From Alphaproteobacteria bacterium (GTDB lineage Bacteria > Pseudomonadota > Alphaproteobacteria > Micavibrionales > UBA1664), in NCBI GenBank assembly GCA_030427215.1, contig JAUHXB010000030.1, positions 1-9,760 of the forward strand: a stretch of 9,760 nt of DNA. The letters are read 5' to 3'. The position numbers were made by a program, and so were the translations under genes. Each line of letters starts with the position of its first letter. Positions within the stretch are counted from its first letter, which is position 1. The notes beneath the pieces are model-generated. The model saw only the letters and a program-made list of their open reading frames with translations. It did not search any database and had not been told where the DNA came from. Below are positions 6,237 through 9,760 of this stretch, one piece after another.

Positions 6237-7637
6237 ATGTCAGTATCAGCACATGGAGGGGAAATTATCCCACCATCAGGGGGGATTTTCGATTGGCAAC
6301 CCCTCGTCAATTTAGGTGACTATATCGGGTTAAGCCCCGCCATTATCGTGGCCTCCACGGTTTTAATCATTGCCTATGGTTTCATTATTTCCGAGAGAAT
6401 TAACCGTGCAGTTGTCGCCCTTATCGGGGCCGGCCTTATGATTTTTTTGGGTGTGATGAATCAACACACGGCGGTTCAAGGGGTCGATTTTAACACGATC
6501 TTTTTGTTAATCGGAATGATGGCAATTGTTGGAATTACCAAAAATTCGGGTGTGTTCCAATATGTCGCGATTTACACGGCCAAGGCGGTGAAAGGGAACC
6601 CAAGGTCATTGTTGGCCGGGTTGGCTATTATCACGGCTGTATTCTCTGCATTATTGGATAATGTAACAACGGTGATGTTGATTGTTCCTATTACATTGTT
6701 GTTAACAGACCAGTTAAAATTAAACCCATATCCATTCCTGTTTTCACAGATTTTTGCATCGAATATTGGTGGTATGGCAACATTGATTGGTGATCCACCA
6801 AACATTTTGATTGGGTCTGCGGTTGGATTTTCATTCATGGACTTTATCTACAATACTGGCCCTGCGGCGGTAATGATTATGGTATTTATCCTTGTGTTCT
6901 TTGACCTGTTATGGGGACGGAAATTCAATGTGAATATGCGTCTTCGTGCCCGTATCATGAGTTTTGAACCTCGCGAAGCTCTAACAGATGTGTCATTATT
7001 GATTAAATCATTATTTGTGATGACGCTTGTGATTTTTGGGTTTGTATATGGCCATGGCCATGGGATCGAACCAGGGACAGTGGCTTTAACAGGGGCCGCA
7101 TTCCTAATGTTGTTAGAGATTTATAAGCTAAACCCTGAACAACAAACACATAAAGTTCATAAAGCGTTAGGCGAAGTGGAATGGGAAACCATCTTCTTCT
7201 TCATCGGGTTATTTATGCTTGTCTATGGAGTTGAACAAGCCGGATTGCTATCCATGCTTGGGCAAATGTTGTTGGATTATACGGGTGGTGACATTCATTA
7301 CACCGCGGCGCTTGTCCTATGGGCATCGGCCATATTCTCGGCAATTGTTGATAATATTCCGTTCGTTGCAACCATGATCCCATTGATCCAATCGGTTGAA
7401 ACCGATTTGGGTGGACATGATGCCATTCTACCAATTTGGTGGGCGCTATCTCTTGGGGCTTGCCTCGGTGGTAATGGTTCATTGGTTGGGGCATCCGCGA
7501 ATGTGATGGTGGCGTCCTTTGCTGAACGCGCAGGGCACCGCATTTCATTTTTGAAATTCATGAAGCTTGGATTTCCATTAATGCTTGTCACAATAGGGAT
7601 CGCTCATATATATATGGAGTATGTTTACTTTAACTAA
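6237..7637 (+). CDS. ArsB/NhaD-type ion transporter (CitMHS/SLC13-like permease)
   Basis: This inner-membrane secondary transporter belongs to the ion-transporter superfamily that includes NhaD sodium/proton antiporters, ArsB and the human P protein. It has 466 residues and about 11-12 hydrophobic segments. The two inverted halves each carry the family's re-entrant motif pair: DNVTTVMLIVP (from Asp141) and GDPPN (185-189) in the first half, and DNIPFVATMIP (from Asp372) and GGNGSLVGASANV (from Gly411) in the second. A His-rich loop, GHGHG, lies near residue 273. GDPPN and the paired DN motifs are typical of the NhaD/P-protein branch. The sequence alone cannot decide between sodium, arsenite or carboxylate as substrate. 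A GGGAG site precedes the ATG. It is in operon with the CBS protein upstream and the DUF192 gene downstream (17-base overlap). Confidence 0.92.
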   Translation: MSVSAHGGEIIPPSGGIFDWQPLVNLGDYIGLSPAIIVASTVLIIAYGFIISERINRAVVALIGAGLMIFLGVMNQHTAVQGVDFNTIFLLIGMMAIVGITKNSGVFQYVAIYTAKAVKGNPRSLLAGLAIITAVFSALLDNVTTVMLIVPITLLLTDQLKLNPYPFLFSQIFASNIGGMATLIGDPPNILIGSAVGFSFMDFIYNTGPAAVMIMVFILVFFDLLWGRKFNVNMRLRARIMSFEPREALTDVSLLIKSLFVMTLVIFGFVYGHGHGIEPGTVALTGAAFLMLLEIYKLNPEQQTHKVHKALGEVEWETIFFFIGLFMLVYGVEQAGLLSMLGQMLLDYTGGDIHYTAALVLWASAIFSAIVDNIPFVATMIPLIQSVETDLGGHDAILPIWWALSLGACLGGNGSLVGASANVMVASFAERAGHRISFLKFMKLGFPLMLVTIGIAHIYMEYVYFN

Positions 7638-8085
7638 ATTTGTGATCTGCGCTTTTGTCTTGATGGGTTTTACGGCCTGTCAGGCAAAGGAACAGATTAA
7701 AATTGAAATGCCATCTGGGGAACAGGTGGCATTTTTTGTTGATGTTGCCGATACGCCAGAAACGCAAGCCAAGGGTTTGATGTTTGTTGAGAACATGTCG
7801 GATAATCAGGGCATGATCTTTGCCTATCCTGAGCCAACGCCAACACAATTTTGGATGAAAAACACGCTTATTCCGCTGGATATTTTATTTTTTGATTCAA
7901 ATAATAAATTGATTGATGTTGTTCACTCTGCAAAACCGCATGATTTAACACCTGTCGGGCCTATAAGCCCCATATGCAATGTTCTTGAATTAAACGGCGG
8001 AACGGTAAAGGCACAGGGAATAGAGCTTGGCGCGCAATTAATCACAGATATCAATCAAGAATGCTTGCAATCCTCAAATAAATAA
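7621..8085 (+). CDS. DUF192 family exported protein, likely lipoprotein
   Basis: DUF192 proteins are small, mostly exported bacterial and archaeal proteins with no settled function. The family pattern is clear: VADTPETQAKGLMFVENMSDNQGMIFAYPEPTPTQFWMKNTLIPLDILFFD (shown here by its parts FWMKNT and IPLDILFFD), then NVLELNGGTVKAQGIELG. The N-terminus is a signal sequence with a hydrophobic core, and FTAC near residues 17-20 could be a lipobox with Cys20 lipidated; Phe at -3 makes this less certain. The ATG lies 17 bases inside the transporter gene. A GGAG only one base before the ATG is too close to be ideal, so reinitiation after the transporter is likely. A GTG at 7642 is an alternative start. 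The length of 154 residues is normal. Confidence 0.92.
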   Translation: MFTLTKFVICAFVLMGFTACQAKEQIKIEMPSGEQVAFFVDVADTPETQAKGLMFVENMSDNQGMIFAYPEPTPTQFWMKNTLIPLDILFFDSNNKLIDVVHSAKPHDLTPVGPISPICNVLELNGGTVKAQGIELGAQLITDINQECLQSSNK

Positions 8086-8094
8086 TGATATAAA
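8065..8094 (+). promoter_or_regulatory. Candidate tRNA-Pro promoter
   Basis: TTGCAA at 8065-8070 and TATAAA at 8089-8094 are 18 bases apart, and the second ends ten bases before the mature tRNA 5' end. The -35 box lies within the last codons of the DUF192 gene. The close spacing to the tRNA is typical of stable RNA genes. Confidence 0.45.
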
Positions 8095-8104
8095 CAGCAC
8101 AGTT

Positions 8105-8181
8105 CGGGATGTGGCGCAGTCTGGTAGCGCACCTGGTTTGGGACCAGGGGGCCGGAGGTTCGAATCCTCTCATCCCGACCA
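8105..8181 (+). tRNA. tRNA-Pro (anticodon UGG)
   Basis: The acceptor stem CGGGATG (8105-8111) pairs perfectly with CATCCCG (8171-8177), followed by discriminator A and an encoded CCA. The anticodon stem CCTGG/CCAGG (8132-8136 and 8144-8148) closes the seven-base loop TTTGGGA with anticodon TGG at 8139-8141. The T arm is GGAGG-TTCGAAT-CCTCT, with one wobble pair. The C1-G72 pair is typical of bacterial tRNA-Pro. The 77-base gene is intact. Its 3' end directly faces an integrase-like ORF, which is the usual arrangement for an integration site. Confidence 0.97.
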
Positions 8182-8258
8182 TTTTCTTTAAATAACTATA
8201 TAGCTCAATGAGTTACTATGCGGATGAACAAGGTGTAACCGAAAGGTGCGACCTAAAC

Positions 8259-8852
8259 ATGTTTAATCCGAGTTATTTAATACAATCTCGCCATTCAATA
8301 TACTACTTTCGCTATCCATTGCCAACGCAAGGGCGTGTGTCAGTATCACTAAAGACAAGGTGTCCTAAATTAGCCAGACGCTTGGCGAATGCCCTTTTGT
8401 ATAAAGATATAAGGGATTTCATGCCTGACAATATCTATCAACCTATACCAACAATAGATCGCAAGGTTGGTAAATTTGCATTCAATGCAATGCTTAATGC
8501 AATGGAGGATAGTGGTATTTATCTACCTAAAGGACTTAGTCCTTTTAGAGGTAAGTTTAATATGGAATGGAAGGATTTTAGGAAGGCTATTATCGATCAT
8601 CATCCACAAATAGAAGATAAATTTTACACAGGTTTAGGGTTAAAGTTACAGTGTTTGGATTCATCAATAGCAGAAGCGGTATTACTTCACTTTACTAATC
8701 AAGGTATAGCGTGCCTTCCTATACATGACAGTTTTATTGTTAGTAAAGAACATGGGGAAGAGCTAAAGACAGTAATGAAAGATAAGTCTATAGAGGTTGC
8801 AGGGGTTGATATACCTATTAGTAATGCGTGGGATATGGATAAATTATTATAG
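8259..8852 (+). CDS. Chimeric ORF: integrase N-terminus joined to polymerase-palm-like segment
   Basis: The frame is open from 8208. I prefer the ATG at 8259 because integrases of this type begin just before YLIQSRHSIYYFRYPLP; a weak AAAGG lies about 13 bases upstream. From the 8259 start the product has 197 residues. Residues 1 to about 48 look like the N-terminal arm region of a tyrosine integrase (SRHSIYYFRYPLP, then SLKTRCPKLARRLANAL). After that comes a different protein: DRKVGKFAFNAMLNA (from residue 67) fits the R-x3-K pattern of family-A/T7 polymerase motif B, and LPIHDSFIV (153-161) matches motif C of T7 RNA polymerase (HDSFG), with a preceding helix DSSIAEAVLLHF. No motif A aspartate and no integrase catalytic domain are present. 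The ORF is probably a deletion product and non-functional as either enzyme, but it is open throughout. Confidence 0.6.
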   Translation: MFNPSYLIQSRHSIYYFRYPLPTQGRVSVSLKTRCPKLARRLANALLYKDIRDFMPDNIYQPIPTIDRKVGKFAFNAMLNAMEDSGIYLPKGLSPFRGKFNMEWKDFRKAIIDHHPQIEDKFYTGLGLKLQCLDSSIAEAVLLHFTNQGIACLPIHDSFIVSKEHGEELKTVMKDKSIEVAGVDIPISNAWDMDKLL

Positions 8853-9056
8853 GTGGTATCTAACTATTATTACGGCTTTATAATATGCTATATAAGCACT
8901 TAGTATTTAACCCATAATGCAGTATATTTTATTTAGTTATAGTCTCTCTTAGTCAATACAGTAAACAATTTAGGGTAATCATAGGGGGGGTAACAAAAAA
9001 ATGATCTTCTCTATCATTTCCAAGTGAACCAATTACTTATGAAGTCATATGTAGCT
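8853..9056. other. AT-rich intergenic stretch
   Basis: About 200 bases between two genes whose 3' ends face each other. It contains a run of seven G at 8983-8989 followed by an A-rich tract, and a short hairpin ATGAT/ATCAT at 9001-9017. I see no convincing gene, tRNA or strong terminator here. Confidence 0.4.
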
Positions 9057-9260
9057 TTAACTAAAAAACATCCCCAAATGAACCGTATAGGAAACATTAT
9101 TTTCTATTTTAATTGGTGTACTGATTGTTGAAGCAAAATTGGGACCACCTCGTATAATAAATTCATTTTCATTTGTTGGATCATTATCTGGATCGTAAAC
9201 AAGGTATAAATGCTCATACCCAAACACGACATCACTTGAAGCTATATAAATTTTAGACAT
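9057..9260 (-). CDS. Unrecognised 67-residue protein, second gene of a minus-strand pair
   Basis: The start at 9260 is decided by a strong AAGGAG (9273-9268), seven bases upstream; a longer frame to 9314 would overlap the neighbouring gene and lacks that support. The protein starts MSKIYIASSDVVFGYEHLYL and continues VYDPDNDPTNENEFIIRGGP, with an acidic Asp/Asn-rich turn, then a short beta-looking tail ending LGMFFS. There is no signal peptide and no cysteine. The HLYLVYDP...IRGGP opening gives me an impression of longer proteins of unknown function, in which case this copy would be C-terminally truncated. I cannot name such a family and the similarity is from memory only. Its gene begins 22 bases after the exported neighbour's stop. 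Confidence 0.65.
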   Translation of the reverse strand: MSKIYIASSDVVFGYEHLYLVYDPDNDPTNENEFIIRGGPNFASTISTPIKIENNVSYTVHLGMFFS

Positions 9261-9282
9261 GTGTGTTCTCCTTATAATTAGG

Positions 9283-9735
9283 TTAAAATAATCTTGAGTT
9301 AGGTGAGACGGCAAATGATTTTATTAATTTAAAATCTCTATCAAAGTAGAAATTAGCAAATGAACGTGTCGGAGGCATAAAAGCTAGGGCATAGAAGAAG
9401 TCTCTCCAAGTGCGCTTACTGTATTTCACCGCGAATTGAGCATTATCCAGCATTTCTGGATTTACAATTATGCGTGGATCAGCACCGCCTATTCTGACTA
9501 AAACTAAATCAATTTCTCTTTTGTGCGTACCAACTGGGAAACGATATTCCAAATAGTCGTTAAATTCGCTTTGAGTTTTGAAACGATTAAAACTAAATTC
9601 TTCATCTGGAAAAGGCGGTTGCCAATTCACAGGGCGATCTTCCATTTTTAATTGATTATAATTTTGTGCCATAACAATTCCCCCACTCAATAAAACAATG
9701 CCACAAAGTAAAGCTATATATATTTTACCAGTCAT
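9283..9735 (-). CDS. Unrecognised exported 150-residue protein
   Basis: The ATG at 9735 has AGGAG (9748-9744) eight bases upstream. The N-terminus is a Sec signal: a Lys, a long hydrophobic core IYIALLCGIVLLSGGIV, then MAQ, with likely cleavage after Ala23. The mature part (about 127 residues) is rich in aromatic residues and arginine, with blocks EDRPVNWQPPFPDEEFSF, YLEYRFPVGTHKREID and KRTWRDFFYALAFMPP, and no cysteine. I do not recognise the family. It is probably periplasmic, or anchored by an uncleaved N-terminus. It precedes the 67-residue gene on the same strand by 22 bases, so both are likely one transcript, with the promoter beyond the window edge. Confidence 0.78.
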   Translation of the reverse strand: MTGKIYIALLCGIVLLSGGIVMAQNYNQLKMEDRPVNWQPPFPDEEFSFNRFKTQSEFNDYLEYRFPVGTHKREIDLVLVRIGGADPRIIVNPEMLDNAQFAVKYSKRTWRDFFYALAFMPPTRSFANFYFDRDFKLIKSFAVSPNSRLF

Positions 9736-9760
9736 CTCTTTTACTCCTGTTTTTAAAAAA

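Larger units (their letters stand above)
8182..9760. mobile_element. Probable remnant of an integrative element at tRNA-Pro, right end not seen
   Basis: Four facts suggest acquired DNA. It begins at the tRNA 3' end. The first ORF starts like an integrase. The sequence is visibly more AT-rich, and AGA/AGG arginine codons become common. Finally, the genes to the right are unrecognised orphans. No copy of the tRNA 3' end occurs elsewhere in the window, so no attachment-site pair can be shown and the right limit is unknown. Confidence 0.4.

Noticed and set aside
7048..7061. 14-base perfect palindrome ATGGCCATGGCCAT within the transporter gene
   Set aside because: It encodes the Gly-His-Gly-His loop in frame, and the palindrome follows from those codons; there is no sign of an operator.
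8983..8989. Run of seven G followed by A-tract, possible phase-variable tract
   Set aside because: It lies between two convergent genes, not within a coding frame or a recognisable promoter spacer.
8182..9760. Second copy of the tRNA-Pro 3' end as the other attachment site
   Set aside because: I found no match to the T-arm and acceptor sequence in the rest of the window.

Overview
The window looks like a chromosomal stretch of an alphaproteobacterium with moderate to low GC. The evidence is the order pth to ychF, ArsB/NhaD-type and MsbA-like proteins with typical proteobacterial motifs, a DUF192 gene next to tRNA-Pro, and an intergenic repeat mosaic of the kind scattered through some alphaproteobacterial genomes (Rickettsiales- or Micavibrio-like). 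I cannot name the genus from sequence alone.

Left part (1-2099, + strand): the 3' two thirds of peptidyl-tRNA hydrolase (pth); an unrecognised 83-residue ORF that starts on the pth stop codon and uses AGA/AGG arginine codons unlike ychF; about 350 bases without a gene, filled with short direct and inverted repeats; then the translation-associated ATPase ychF.

Middle (2096-5617): a minus-strand secreted LytM/M23-like protein overlaps the end of ychF tail to tail. Its zinc and catalytic motifs appear destroyed, so it is probably a pseudo-peptidase. Divergent from it, with only 38 bases between the start codons, is an MsbA-like ABC exporter translationally coupled (8-base overlap) to a membrane-anchored alpha/beta hydrolase. 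This block is envelope-related.

Right-centre (5631-8181): a probable promoter drives a compact three-gene unit: a two-CBS-domain protein, an ArsB/NhaD-type membrane transporter, and a DUF192 lipoprotein or exported protein. The simplest reading is a transporter with a cytoplasmic nucleotide-sensing partner. A tRNA-Pro(UGG) gene with its own likely promoter follows.

Right end (8182-9760): composition becomes AT-rich and looks acquired. Directly behind the tRNA-Pro 3' end lies an ORF whose N-terminus resembles the start of a tyrosine-type phage integrase. Its remainder carries what look like motifs B and C of a family-A/T7-like polymerase palm, without motif A. This is the most unusual object in the window and suggests a decayed integrative element at the tRNA gene. 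Beyond it, two small minus-strand ORFs, one exported and one a 67-residue orphan, form a pair of unknown function.
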